DNA of 55,807 nt from Halomonas sp. (GTDB lineage Bacteria; Pseudomonadota; Gammaproteobacteria; Pseudomonadales; Halomonadaceae), in the NCBI RefSeq assembly GCF_014859505.1, contig NZ_JACUUD010000007.1:1-55807 (forward strand), read 5' to 3'. The notes under the pieces were generated by a model that was not told where the DNA came from, did not search any database, and saw only the letters and a list, made by a program, of their open reading frames with translations. Position numbers and translations under genes: made by a program. Of the stretch, positions 16,456-24,902 are shown piece after piece; position 1 is the stretch's first letter, and each line of letters starts with the position of its first letter.

Positions 16456-16495
16456 GCCAATAAGGATCATTATCGGCTCATATAGGCAAGGTCAA
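16456..16495 (-). promoter_or_regulatory. sodA promoter region with Fur-box-like site
   Basis: On the minus strand TTGACC (16490-16495) lies upstream of a 19-base stretch, 16456-16474, reading GATAATGAT then CCTTATTGGC. By eye 14 of 19 positions agree with the classical Fur consensus of three GATAAT-type hexamers. It overlaps the likely -10 region (TAATGA with 17-base spacing), about 80-100 bases before the sodA start. Confidence 0.5.
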
Positions 16496-16648
16496 TCGGC
16501 TAGGCTGAAACTGCCTTCACCATCAGGACATGCCTCCGGGTTTTCCCGGTCCGGGGAAGATAAGGGTAGACTCGCAGTTCATTGAATATCAGCCTCTCAT
16601 CATATCCGAGGCGCCTGCTGATCCAGAAGAGCACATCCGGAGCCCTGA

Positions 16649-18067
16649 ATGCCCATCGATCTGGAACTCGCCCTCATCGTTCTGGTTACCCTACTGCTCG
16701 GTGCGGCAGGGGGCTTCGCCCTGGGCCGAGGCGGGCTCAGGGCCGTCCGCGACGCGCTCGATGCCACCCGCGCCGAGCTGCATGCCCAGCAGTTGGAGGC
16801 CCGTGAGCAGACCGTGGCGCTGCAGGTGGCCGAGGGAGAGCTGGAGACCCAGCGGGAGGCCGTGGCCGCCCGGGCGCGGGAGGTCGAGCACTTCCGCGCG
16901 GCCTACTACGCGCTGAGGCAGACCCACGGCGAGCTGACCAGCCGCCTGGAGGAGAAGGAGGCCAGCTTCAGCCGCCAGCTGCAGTGGATGGAGCAGAGCA
17001 AGCAGCAGCTCAGGGTGGAGTTCGAGAACCTGGCCAACGAGCTGCTGGAGCAGAAGGGCAAGGCCTTCTCGTCGCTCTCCGAGCGCAACCTGCTGGGGCT
17101 GCTCAAGCCCTTCCAGGAGGAAATGAAGGGCTTTCGCGAGAAGGTGGAGACCCTGCACACCCAGGAGACGGCGCAGCGGGCCAGCCTCACCACCGAACTC
17201 AAGCATCTGCAGCAGCTCAACCGCGACATCACCGACCAGGCGGCGCGCCTCACCGAGGCGCTCAAGGGCCAGAAGAAGGTGCAGGGCAACTGGGGCGAGC
17301 TGATGCTGGAGAACGTCCTCGACAGCGCCGGCCTGCGCCCGGGCGAGGACTACCAGCGCGAGAGGAGCTTCACTACCGAGGAGGGCAAGCGCCGTCCGGA
17401 TGCGCTGGTCTATCTGCCCCAGGGGCGCCATCTGGTGATCGATGCCAAGACCTCTCTCGCCGCCTACCTGGAGTACGTCAACGCCGAGGATGAGCTGACC
17501 CGCCAGCAGTCGCTGGCGGCTCACGCCCGGGCGGTGGGCGCGCGCATCGAGGAACTGGCCGACAAGCACTACTACGACCTGCCGGGGCTCAACTCCCCCG
17601 AGGTGGTGATCATGTTCATCCCGGTGGAGTCGGCCTATATCGAGGCGCTGCGCCACGATAGCACCCTCTACCAGCGGGCCATCGAGCGCAACGTGCTGGT
17701 GGCCACGCCCATCACGCTGCTCACCAGCCTCAACATCGTCAGTCAGCTGTGGCGCTTCGAGAACCAGAGCCGCCACAGCGCCGAACTGGCCAGAAAGGCG
17801 GAGCGCTTCTATCACAAGCTGGGCTCCTTCCTGGAGAGCATGCAGGACGTAGGGAGAAAGCTCGACGGCGCCCGGGTCAGCTACGACAGGGCGCTGGGTC
17901 AGCTGGTCAACGGCAAGGGCAACCTGATCAAGCAGGCCGGCGAGTTCCAGGAACTGGGCGTTGCGGTCAAGAAGGAGCTGCCCGCCGAGATGCTCGAGCG
18001 TGCCAGGCTTGAGGTGGGCGCTTCCATGGAGCCCGAGCCCTCGCCGGCGGACGCCCGGGAGCGATGA
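16649..18067 (+). CDS. rmuC: DNA recombination protein RmuC
   Basis: RmuC limits recombination at inverted repeats and is thought to be a membrane-tethered nuclease-fold protein. The 472-residue product has one N-terminal transmembrane helix (IDLELALIVLVTLLLGAAGG), a long coiled coil at about 30-220, and the conserved RmuC core: QGNWGELMLENVLDSAGL, RRPDALVYLPQGRHLVIDAK, NSPEVVIMFIPVESAY and RNVLVATPITLL. The ATG at 16649 has CCGGAG upstream. The length matches the family. No operon partner is evident. Confidence 0.95.
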   Translation: MPIDLELALIVLVTLLLGAAGGFALGRGGLRAVRDALDATRAELHAQQLEAREQTVALQVAEGELETQREAVAARAREVEHFRAAYYALRQTHGELTSRLEEKEASFSRQLQWMEQSKQQLRVEFENLANELLEQKGKAFSSLSERNLLGLLKPFQEEMKGFREKVETLHTQETAQRASLTTELKHLQQLNRDITDQAARLTEALKGQKKVQGNWGELMLENVLDSAGLRPGEDYQRERSFTTEEGKRRPDALVYLPQGRHLVIDAKTSLAAYLEYVNAEDELTRQQSLAAHARAVGARIEELADKHYYDLPGLNSPEVVIMFIPVESAYIEALRHDSTLYQRAIERNVLVATPITLLTSLNIVSQLWRFENQSRHSAELARKAERFYHKLGSFLESMQDVGRKLDGARVSYDRALGQLVNGKGNLIKQAGEFQELGVAVKKELPAEMLERARLEVGASMEPEPSPADARER

Positions 18068-18100
18068 GCGAGCCCTGGCTATTCAGGGGAGAGGCGTGCT

Positions 18101-18250
18101 TCAAGAGTGCCACTGGCGGGCGCTGAGCTGGTTCACCTCGGTCAGGGTGCCGTTCCAGGTCGTCTCCGGATGGTTGGCCATGGCCATGAAGCCGTATTGT
18201 TTCTCGGGGTTGTCGAAAAGGATGTGCAGACGCGTTGGCAAGGTGAGATT
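18101..18250 (-). other. Possible gene remnant or short gene
   Basis: The minus strand reads about 48 residues ending in a stop at 18101. They include LPTRLHILFDNPEKQYGFMA and continue through NHPETTWNGTLTEVNQLSAR. The composition is protein-like rather than the Arg/Pro/Ala-rich text usual of antisense frames here. No ribosome site or clear start was found, and it overlaps nothing else, so it may be the 3' end of a decayed gene. I do not recognise a family. Confidence 0.25.
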
Positions 18251-18316
18251 TTCTTGTTGGAGTGCTGGGGCAACCCGGCATGGCCGTTGTGATGGTGACA
18301 GGGACAGGGAGTAGAG

Positions 18317-19552
18317 ATGGCCTTTCGTTTTCAGCGCCGTATTCGTCTGGCGCCCGGGGTGCGCCTCAACCTCGGCAAGCGCGGCCTGGGGCTCTCGGTG
18401 GGCCCGCGCGGCGCCAGCCTGAGCATGGGGCCGAGCGGGGTGCACGGCCATGCGGGGATTCCCGGCACCGGGCTTGCCTACCGCACCAAGCTCACCGCTA
18501 ACGGCGGTGCCGACAGACAGGGCGAGGTCGGCTCGGGGGCGACGGCATCAAGCAAGGCGGCGGCACTGGAAGCACTGCTTGCCGCAGGCGGCAGCCTGCC
18601 GGTGCAGCTGGAGGTGGGGCGGGGCGGCCAGGTCAGCTACTTCCACGCCGATGGGTCGCCCATCTCCAACGCCGAGGCCCGGGTGCTGCGCCGACACGCC
18701 GAAGACTCCCTGCGCGAACAGCTTCGTGCCCACTGCGAGCGGCTCAATGCCGATCTCGACCGCCTGGGGCGGCTTCACGAGGACACGCCGCCACCCGAAT
18801 CGGGGGGCTATGTCACGCGTGACTTTGCCGAGCCGCCTCCGCCGCCGTTCCAGCCCCAGCCCTCCGACTGGCGGCATGCGCTGTGGTCGCCGGCCAGGCG
18901 TCGCCTCGAGGAGGAGAATCGCCGGCGGCGCGCCGAGTTCGACGAGTGTTACCGGGCCTGGGAGTGGCGAAAGGCGGAGCACGACGCGGCGGAATTCTCC
19001 CGCCACCTGCGTGAAAGTGAAGGGGTGTGGGACGATCCGGAGGCCATGGAGCTGACGCTGCGCGAGCGCCTGGAGGAGATCGACTGGCCCCGCGAGACGC
19101 TGATCGACTTCGATCTGGGCAGCGACGTGCGTACCATCGCCGTGGATATCGACCTGCCCGGCGAGGATGAGATGCCCGACCGCTACTGGGGCATGCCCCC
19201 CAAGCAGCTCAGGCTCAGCCCGCGCAAGCTCGGCGCCACCCGCCAGCGCGAGCTCTACCGCGACCATGTACACGGCATCGCCTTTCGGGTGCTGGGGGCG
19301 GTGTTTGCCCGCCTGCCCGCCGTGGTGGAGGCTCGCGTCTCCGGCTATCGCCAGGTGCCTGATACGGCCACCGGCGGACAGCGCGACCAGTATCTCTACA
19401 GCGTCAAGGTGAGCCGGGAGCAGTGGGGCAGGATCCACTTCGACCGCCTCGACCAGGTGGATCCGGTGGCCGCCATGGAGGCCTTCACCCTGCGCCGCGA
19501 CATGACCAGGACCGGCATCTTCCGGGATATCGAGCCCCTGAAGCTGGTGTAA
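18317..19552 (+). CDS. DUF4236 domain protein
   Basis: A 411-residue protein whose N-terminal 60 residues are a classic DUF4236 domain: [20 protein letters not shown], followed by a [19 protein letters not shown] run and ending [14 protein letters not shown]4236 is widespread in bacteria and also occurs fused to other domains; its role is unknown. The remaining 350 residues are charged, with a proline-rich stretch at about 155-180 ([14 protein letters not shown]) and a helical [19 protein letters not shown] segment, and contain no motif I recognise. ATG 18317 has GGGAG upstream. It stands alone. Confidence 0.8.
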   Translation: MAFRFQRRIRLAPGVRLNLGKRGLGLSVGPRGASLSMGPSGVHGHAGIPGTGLAYRTKLTANGGADRQGEVGSGATASSKAAALEALLAAGGSLPVQLEVGRGGQVSYFHADGSPISNAEARVLRRHAEDSLREQLRAHCERLNADLDRLGRLHEDTPPPESGGYVTRDFAEPPPPPFQPQPSDWRHALWSPARRRLEEENRRRRAEFDECYRAWEWRKAEHDAAEFSRHLRESEGVWDDPEAMELTLRERLEEIDWPRETLIDFDLGSDVRTIAVDIDLPGEDEMPDRYWGMPPKQLRLSPRKLGATRQRELYRDHVHGIAFRVLGAVFARLPAVVEARVSGYRQVPDTATGGQRDQYLYSVKVSREQWGRIHFDRLDQVDPVAAMEAFTLRRDMTRTGIFRDIEPLKLV

Positions 19553-19686
19553 ACGGCAGAAGCCGATGCAGGTGTGCCAGGTCAAGGCGGCGAGCCCGGC
19601 AGGCGGTTATGCTGGACCCATGCTGATGACCAGCGCCCTGCGCCGCCATGGAACCGGCGCAGAGTCCCCATAGGGAGGCCACCCAG

Positions 19687-20154
19687 ATGAACATCCAGCA
19701 CCGCATTGACCGCCCGTATGAAGCCGGCTGCATCGAGGTGTACGGTGACGAGCCCTTCGAGTGGCGCATCCTCGACCACGCCGGGCACCTCGTCCGCGAC
19801 AGTGCCGGCAATGGCAGCGGCACCGGATGCGGCTACGACTCGCCGACCCTCGCCCTGCGCGACGCCATCGCCTTCGATGCCGATGACAGCGTGGTGCCGA
19901 TCTTCTTCCGCCACGGTGCCGACGCCGAACGGGAGAATGCCGCCCAGGCCCACCGCACCGCCGACACCCTGCGTGCCCTGGCCCTGGCCCTGAAGAGCGC
20001 CGGCAGCCAGGCGGTGCTGGATAGCCGCCATGCCACCGACGATGAGGCCCAGGATTACCTGGAGGCGAGAATCGCGGTGATGGAACGCATCGTCCAGGAG
20101 CTCGAGGAGGCCGCCGGGCGCCTGCATGCGGCCACCCCGGCCGCGGCGGGCTGA
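19687..20154 (+). CDS. Hypothetical protein, 155 residues
   Basis: A soluble, acidic protein of unknown function beginning MNIQHRIDRPYEAGCIEVYG. The ATG was chosen because AGGGAGG sits eight bases upstream; an earlier in-frame ATG lacks such a site. The first half is beta-rich (EWRILDHAGHLVRDS, SVVPIFFRHG) and the last 40 residues form a long helix (ARIAVMERIVQELEEAAGRL). Codon use is the same as in neighbouring host genes. No family was recognised. Confidence 0.7.
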   Translation: MNIQHRIDRPYEAGCIEVYGDEPFEWRILDHAGHLVRDSAGNGSGTGCGYDSPTLALRDAIAFDADDSVVPIFFRHGADAERENAAQAHRTADTLRALALALKSAGSQAVLDSRHATDDEAQDYLEARIAVMERIVQELEEAAGRLHAATPAAAG

Positions 20155-20164
20155 TTCTGCGGAC

Positions 20165-20851
20165 CTACTGGATCAGCACCGGCGTATCGATCTCCACCAG
20201 TGAGTGAAGCAGGTGCACCTGATCGTTCTCGACGGCCAGGCAGCCTTCGGTCCAGTCGACCCGCCGATTCAGGAAGGGGTCGCGGTTGCCCAGGCCATGG
20301 ATGCCGATGTCGCCCCCCAGGGCGGTATTGGGGTAGGAGAGGCGGTGCTGCTCGTAGTGACGGCGAATCCGCTCGGCCTCCTCCTCGGTGATGAGCCCCT
20401 CCGACAGGGCCTGGTCGGCCACGCGCGGGTTCGGGTAGTTGATGCCGATGAAGGTGGCGTACTGGCTGTTGGGGTTGATCCGTTCGACCCGGAACTCCCC
20501 CTTCGGCGTCATGGCGCTGCCCCGGGTGCGCAGGTCGACGGCGCCGTTGATGCCGATGGCAAAGTGGGGGATCTCATGGATCACGCGCCGGCCGCGCACC
20601 ACGGAGAGCGTGCGCTCCTTTACGCTGATATGCAGCCAGACCACCCCATCCTCTACGGGCAGCAGGCTGATCCCCGTCGCCACATCATCCAGAAAGTGCT
20701 GCCCCGGCGAGCTTCCCACATGGCTCGAAGGCGGCTCCGCCGTGTCGATCAGAGACGCGATGGCAGGGCCGGCGGCCAGCAGCAGGGCCAGCGGGGCCAG
20801 CGGGAAGAGAGCAAGGGGCTTGAGCGAGCGGGTGAGCATGGGCGGCAGCAT
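20165..20851 (-). CDS. L,D-transpeptidase (YkuD domain)
   Basis: Secreted cell-wall enzyme of about 229 residues. It has a signal peptide (LKPLALFPLAPLALLLAAGP) and a YkuD catalytic domain with the HG...C signature: GIHGLGNRDPF and WTEGCLAVEN (catalytic Cys). L,D-transpeptidases cross-link peptidoglycan or attach lipoprotein to it. The start is uncertain: ATGs at 20878, 20851 and 20839 all lack a ribosome site, and the first lies in the thymine run of the tRNA terminator. The reading frame continues upstream through the tRNA gene, but that is not coding. Confidence 0.85.
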   Translation of the reverse strand: MLPPMLTRSLKPLALFPLAPLALLLAAGPAIASLIDTAEPPSSHVGSSPGQHFLDDVATGISLLPVEDGVVWLHISVKERTLSVVRGRRVIHEIPHFAIGINGAVDLRTRGSAMTPKGEFRVERINPNSQYATFIGINYPNPRVADQALSEGLITEEEAERIRRHYEQHRLSYPNTALGGDIGIHGLGNRDPFLNRRVDWTEGCLAVENDQVHLLHSLVEIDTPVLIQ

Positions 20852-20881
20852 GGTGTGATGAGGACGTGTGGCGGGCATACT

Positions 20882-20918
20882 AAAAACGCCGCTTCGGTGT
20901 GACCCTGAGCGGCGTTTT
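20882..20918 (-). terminator. Terminator of the tRNA-Pro gene
   Basis: On the minus strand AAAACGCCGCT (20908-20918) pairs with AGCGGCGTTTT (20883-20893), followed by a run of thymines, starting 12 bases after the tRNA 3' end. Confidence 0.85.
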
Positions 20919-20930
20919 CTCGATGTTGAG

Positions 20931-21007
20931 TGGTCGGAGCGACAGGATTCGAACCTGCGACCTTTGCAACCCCATTGCAACGCGCTACCAAGCTGCGCCA
21001 CGCTCCG
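20931..21007 (-). tRNA. tRNA-Pro, anticodon GGG
   Basis: A 77-base tRNA on the minus strand with a 7-bp acceptor stem (CGGAGCG/CGCTCCG), D arm GCGC...GCGC, anticodon stem TTGCA/TGCAA enclosing the loop ATGGGGT (anticodon GGG), T arm with TTCGAAT, and an encoded 3' ACCA at 20931-20934. It reads the proline codon CCC (and CCU by wobble). Confidence 0.96.
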
Positions 21008-21218
21008 ACTCTGTTTTCGGCTTTTTGGCCGTGTGGCCTGTCCCCCGAGAACGAGGCGTATACTAGCGCGTTCTCGGGCAAATGGAAAGCCCCTTTTGCA
21101 CTTCCGTTTCAATCGCTTGGCGCGCCGGCCGCTGGGGTAAGCGCAGGCGATGCTCTATCATGGGGAGGCTGACGGGCGGCGTTGCTCGCTCACTCGATGA
21201 TATCGGCTCGGAGAGGAC

Positions 21219-22847
21219 ATGTACGGACAGGCGCAGCGCGGGCTGCTGAAGGGCATGAACCCACGCGTCACCCTGGTCACCATCCTGGTGGTGGCGGTGG
21301 CACTGGTCTACGGCGCCTTCTTCACCGAGCGCCTGGCCGCGGGGCTGGGCGCCGCCCGCGGGGTGCTGGATCCCTTCCTCGAATGGTATTACGTGCTGCT
21401 GGTGGCCTTCCTGCTGCTGTTCATGGTGTGGCTGGGCACGGGGCGCTTCAAGAACGTGCGCCTGGGCGGTGACTTCGAGCAGCCGGAGTTCGCCTTCTTC
21501 TCCTGGGTTTCGATGCTGTTCGCCGCGGGAACGGGGGTGGGCATCCTGTTCTGGGCGGTGGCCCAGCCGATCCTGCAGTTCCAGGGCAACCCCTTCATCG
21601 CCGAGGGGATGACGCCGGATGCCGCTCGGGTCGCCATGCGCCTGACCTACTTCCACTGGGGCCTTAACGGCTGGGCGATCTTCTCCTTCGTGGCGCTGGT
21701 GCTGGCCTACTTCAGCTATCGCTGGAAGCTGCCGTTGACCATCCGCTCCTGCCTTCAGCCGCTGTTCGGCAAGCGAGTGGAAGGGGGGCTGGGGGATGCG
21801 GTGGACGTGCTGGCGGTGTTCGGCACCGTGTTCGGGATCGCCACCACCCTGGGGCTGGGCGTGCAGCAGATGAACGCGGGGCTGGGAGCGCTGTTCGGCC
21901 TGGAGAGCTCGGTGTGGCTGCAGCTGGCCGTGACGGCGGTGATCATGTCCGTGGCGACCATTTCGGTGGTATCCGGCGTGAAGAAGGGGGTGCGGCTGCT
22001 CTCGGAAGCCAACTTCTGGCTGAGCATCGCGGTGGTGGTGTTCCTGCTGCTGTTCGGGCCGACCCAGTACCTGATCGCCATCACCATCGAGTCCGCCGGC
22101 GACTACATCCAGAACCTGATGGGGATGACCTTCCACACCAACGCCACCCGAGACGATGGCTGGCAGGCAGAGTGGACGGTGTTCTTCTGGGGCTGGTGGC
22201 TGGCCTGGTCCCCTTTCGTGGGCATGTTCATCGCCCGGGTCTCCCGCGGCCGCACCTTTCGCGAGTTCGTGATGGGGGTGCTGCTGGTGCCCACGATGAT
22301 CACCGTGGTGTGGATCGGACTGTTCGGCGGCACGGCTCTCTACCACGAGCTGTTCGGCGTGGGCGGCATCGTGGCCGCGGTGGATCGGGACGTGGCCACG
22401 GCGCTGTTCGCCACCATCGAGGCGATGGGGCTGGGCGTGGCGGGGCAGGTCGTCTCCTTGGCGCTGGTGGTGCTGATCGCCACCTACCTGATCACCTCGG
22501 CCAACGCCGGCACCCTGGTGATCAATACCATTCTCTCCGGAGGGGATCCGGAGCCGCCGACCTTTCACCGCATCTTTTGGGGGGCGGTGCTGGGTCTGTT
22601 GACCGCGGTGCTGCTGACGGCCGGCGGTCTGGAGACCCTGCAGGCGGCGGTGATCATGGCGGCCCTGCCGTTCTCGGTGGTGATCATGCTGATGATCGCT
22701 GGGCTGCTCAAGGCGCTGCACCGCGAACGCTATGCGGCGCGTACCGGCGAGCGGGCCGAGGCGCCCCGCGAGCCCTGGGCCGACCTGGACGATGCCGGTG
22801 TCCAGCCGGTGCCGGTGTCCGATGACGAGGTCCACAAGCCGCACTGA
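21219..22847 (+). CDS. BCCT family betaine/choline/carnitine transporter
   Basis: A 542-residue inner-membrane symporter with about twelve transmembrane segments. The family motif is present as FFWGWWLAWSPFVGMFIARV followed by SRGRT, and the GTGVGILFWAVAQP segment precedes it. BCCT proteins import glycine betaine, choline, carnitine or ectoine with sodium or protons, and are a main route of osmolyte uptake in halophiles. The ATG at 21219 has GGAGAGGAC upstream. The C-terminal tail (last 50 residues) is acidic and might sense osmotic stress as in other BCCT members, which is an inference. The substrate is not assigned. Confidence 0.92.
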   Translation: MYGQAQRGLLKGMNPRVTLVTILVVAVALVYGAFFTERLAAGLGAARGVLDPFLEWYYVLLVAFLLLFMVWLGTGRFKNVRLGGDFEQPEFAFFSWVSMLFAAGTGVGILFWAVAQPILQFQGNPFIAEGMTPDAARVAMRLTYFHWGLNGWAIFSFVALVLAYFSYRWKLPLTIRSCLQPLFGKRVEGGLGDAVDVLAVFGTVFGIATTLGLGVQQMNAGLGALFGLESSVWLQLAVTAVIMSVATISVVSGVKKGVRLLSEANFWLSIAVVVFLLLFGPTQYLIAITIESAGDYIQNLMGMTFHTNATRDDGWQAEWTVFFWGWWLAWSPFVGMFIARVSRGRTFREFVMGVLLVPTMITVVWIGLFGGTALYHELFGVGGIVAAVDRDVATALFATIEAMGLGVAGQVVSLALVVLIATYLITSANAGTLVINTILSGGDPEPPTFHRIFWGAVLGLLTAVLLTAGGLETLQAAVIMAALPFSVVIMLMIAGLLKALHRERYAARTGERAEAPREPWADLDDAGVQPVPVSDDEVHKPH

Positions 22848-22930
22848 ACGACTTTCATGAACGAGCGGTAAGGAACGAAAGGGCGACCGGGGTCGGCAGG
22901 GCTGGCTCCCCAGACAGGAGAACGGGTGCA

Positions 22931-23287
22931 ATGCCATTGATCATGGGGATGAGCGTGCTGCTGATCTGCCAGTTCCTGGGGGAACTGCTGGCCCGCGGCC
23001 TGATGTTGCCGGTGCCGGGTCCGGTGTTCGGCATGGTGATCTTGCTGGCGGGGCTGATGGTGCGCGGCAAGGTGCCGGACAGCCTGCGCCTGACCGGCGA
23101 GGGGCTGCTGCGCTACCTGACGCTGCTGTTCGTGCCAGCGGGGGTGGGGCTGATGGTCCACTTCCGGCTGATCGGCCAGGATTTGTGGCCGATCCTGGTC
23201 ACCCTGGTGCTCTCCACGGCGGTGACCCTGGGCGTGACGGCCTGGGTGCTGGATCGCCTGAACCGGCGGCGGGGGAGTCGCTCTTGA
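22931..23287 (+). CDS. CidA/LrgA family holin-like membrane protein
   Basis: A 118-residue protein with four hydrophobic helices and the family text GMSVLLICQFLGELL, PGPVFGMVILLAGL and FVPAGVGLMVHF. CidA/LrgA proteins modulate murein hydrolase activity or export of small metabolites together with an LrgB partner, which is encoded directly downstream. The stop codon overlaps the LrgB start (TTGA), so the pair is translationally coupled. AGGAG lies about twelve bases before the ATG, slightly far. Confidence 0.92.
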   Translation: MPLIMGMSVLLICQFLGELLARGLMLPVPGPVFGMVILLAGLMVRGKVPDSLRLTGEGLLRYLTLLFVPAGVGLMVHFRLIGQDLWPILVTLVLSTAVTLGVTAWVLDRLNRRRGSRS

Positions 23288-24018
23288 ACGTCGCCGATCT
23301 GGACCAGCTGTGGGTCTACCTCTCCGGCAGTCCGCTGCTCTCGCTGTTGGCGACCCTGCTGGTGTTCGCCCTCGCGGTGCGCATCAACAGGGCGTTGAGC
23401 GGTACCCCGCTTTTGCATCCCGTCACGCTCTCCATCGCCATGCTGATCGGGCTGCTGATGCTGGTGGACATGGACTATCCCACCTACTTCGAGGGTGCCC
23501 AGTTCATCCACTTCCTGCTGGGGCCCGCCACCGTGGCGCTGGCCATTCCGCTCTACGATCATCGCGAACGGGTGCGGCGCCTGCTGGGCCCACTGCTGAT
23601 CGCCTGCATGACGGGGATCGTGACCGCGGTGGCCTCTACCCTGGGGCTGGCCATGGCCCTGGGTGCGCGGCCGGAGACCGTGCTCTCCCTGGCGCCGCGC
23701 TCGGTGACTTCGCCCATCGCCATGGGCATCGCCGAGCAGATCGGCGGGATCCCGTCGCTTGCCGCCGGCCTGGTGCTGCTGACCGGTTCCATTGGCTGTG
23801 CGCTGTCGCCCTGGGTGTTCCGGCTGTTGAGGGTACAGGACCCCGCCGTTCAGGGCTTTACCCTGGGCCTGGCCGCCCATGGCTTCGGTACCGCCCAGGC
23901 CTTTGCCCGTATCGGGGCGGTCGCCGGCGCCTTCTCGGGGCTGGCCATGGGGCTGACCGGTCTGCTTACCGCCTTTCTCCTGCCGTTGCTGATCCGGCTG
24001 TTCGGCCTGGGAGGGTGA
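23284..24018 (+). CDS. lrgB: LrgB family membrane protein
   Basis: A 244-residue membrane protein with about seven helices. The LrgB family is recognised from PLLHPVTLSIAMLIGLL, FLLGPATVALAIPLYDHR, LAPRSVTSPIAMGIAEQIGG and LGLAAHGFGTAQAF. TTG at 23284 is taken as the start because GGGGGAG lies seven bases upstream and it overlaps the CidA/LrgA stop; the open frame runs further upstream inside the previous gene. LrgB acts with CidA/LrgA in cell-lysis control or pyruvate/glycolate-type transport, depending on organism. Confidence 0.92.
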   Translation: MNVADLDQLWVYLSGSPLLSLLATLLVFALAVRINRALSGTPLLHPVTLSIAMLIGLLMLVDMDYPTYFEGAQFIHFLLGPATVALAIPLYDHRERVRRLLGPLLIACMTGIVTAVASTLGLAMALGARPETVLSLAPRSVTSPIAMGIAEQIGGIPSLAAGLVLLTGSIGCALSPWVFRLLRVQDPAVQGFTLGLAAHGFGTAQAFARIGAVAGAFSGLAMGLTGLLTAFLLPLLIRLFGLGG

Positions 24019-24028
24019 TCGACAGGAG

Positions 24029-24050
24029 AGCGGCGCCAGATGGCGCCGCT
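24029..24050. terminator. Hairpin between lrgB and the phasin-like gene
   Basis: A 9-bp stem AGCGGCGCC/GGCGCCGCT with a 4-base loop lies in the 60 bases between the convergent genes. The thymine tail is weak, so it is called mainly on position. Confidence 0.55.
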
Positions 24051-24078
24051 TCGGCTTATGAGGGGGAAGTCGGGGGAG

Positions 24079-24432
24079 TCAGATCTCTTCCCAGAGCCGC
24101 TTGCGGAAATCATGGCTGAGCTGGGCGGCATGTTCCATGCGCGTATGCTGGGCATCGGTTACCTGCTTGACGAGTTTCTGATAGCAAGCCTGGACCTCCT
24201 CGGCCGTGGCGGGCTTCTCGTTGTGCAGGCACTCGGTCATCTCCTGGCCGGTTTCGGCGATTGCCATGAGAAACTGTGCTTCGAACTTCATCGCGTCCGC
24301 CAGGCTTTCCATCCAGGCCGCTTGCATCTGCGCCATGGGGTTGGCGCCCTTCATCCACTGTTCCTGCCACCAGGCCAACATGGGGTTGGCATTCATCATG
24401 CCCGTGTCCATGCCGATGGGATTGGTCTTCAT
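24079..24432 (-). CDS. Small helical protein, phasin-like
   Basis: A 117-residue protein preceded by a very strong ribosome site (TAGGAGG, seven bases from the ATG). The N-terminus is Met/Asn/Gln/Trp-rich (NPMLAWWQEQWMKGANPMAQ) and the rest forms long amphipathic helices. This pattern resembles phasins and other polyhydroxyalkanoate-granule proteins, common in Halomonas, but no decisive motif was seen, so the family link is a suggestion only. It is monocistronic and convergent with lrgB. Confidence 0.65.
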   Translation of the reverse strand: MKTNPIGMDTGMMNANPMLAWWQEQWMKGANPMAQMQAAWMESLADAMKFEAQFLMAIAETGQEMTECLHNEKPATAEEVQACYQKLVKQVTDAQHTRMEHAAQLSHDFRKRLWEEI

Positions 24433-24593
24433 GATCGCCTCCTAAGCGGGCCCCATGGGGCGCGCTGCGGGGAATTGAGAGTTAGCATCTAGAGTATAGT
24501 TGAGGTGGCCTGGGTCGTGCCGCAGGAGCCATGCTTTCATGATACCTGTCACACCGCCCCTGCGACCCGGATAAGCAGACAAGGAGTTGGACC

Positions 24594-24767
24594 ATGTGGG
24601 GTGTGATCAAGTCGGTGCTGGCGGCGTTCTTCGGTGTGCAGAAGGAACAGCAGCGCCGAGAGGATTTTAAGCAGGGCAGGCCAATGGCATTCATCGTCGT
24701 GGGCCTGGTGATGGGGCTGATCTTCGTCGTCGGGGTGGCAGCGCTGGCCATCTCGGTCGCGCGCTGA
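24594..24767 (+). CDS. DUF2970 small membrane protein
   Basis: A 57-residue protein with the DUF2970 pattern: N-terminal MWGVIKSVLAAFFGVQKEQQ, a basic/acidic patch RREDFKQG, then one transmembrane helix (AFIVVGLVMGLIFVVGVAAL). AAGGAG lies seven to eight bases before the ATG. DUF2970 genes are commonly found beside cytochrome c oxidase operons in gammaproteobacteria, as here just before coxB. Function is unknown. Confidence 0.88.
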   Translation: MWGVIKSVLAAFFGVQKEQQRREDFKQGRPMAFIVVGLVMGLIFVVGVAALAISVAR

Positions 24768-24902
24768 GGGTGGCCGCGTTGAATCTGGCGTTGGTACGCC
24801 GGGCATCTGTGGCAGTTTGTCGCGGCAGGGCCCTGTATACTGGCTTGGAAACACAGCTAATGTTGCGTTAACCGCAATGACAACAATAAAGAGGAGGAGC
24901 CG

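Noticed and set aside
20852..21112. N-terminal extension of the L,D-transpeptidase frame running through the tRNA gene
   Set aside because: The extension is the translated tRNA-Pro (VAQLGSALQWGCKGRRFESC is typical of such read-through) and precedes the signal peptide, so it is not coding.
22931..24018. The CidA/LrgA-LrgB pair as a toxin-antitoxin or phage lysis module
   Set aside because: It is a common chromosomal pair, with host-like codon use and no phage genes nearby.
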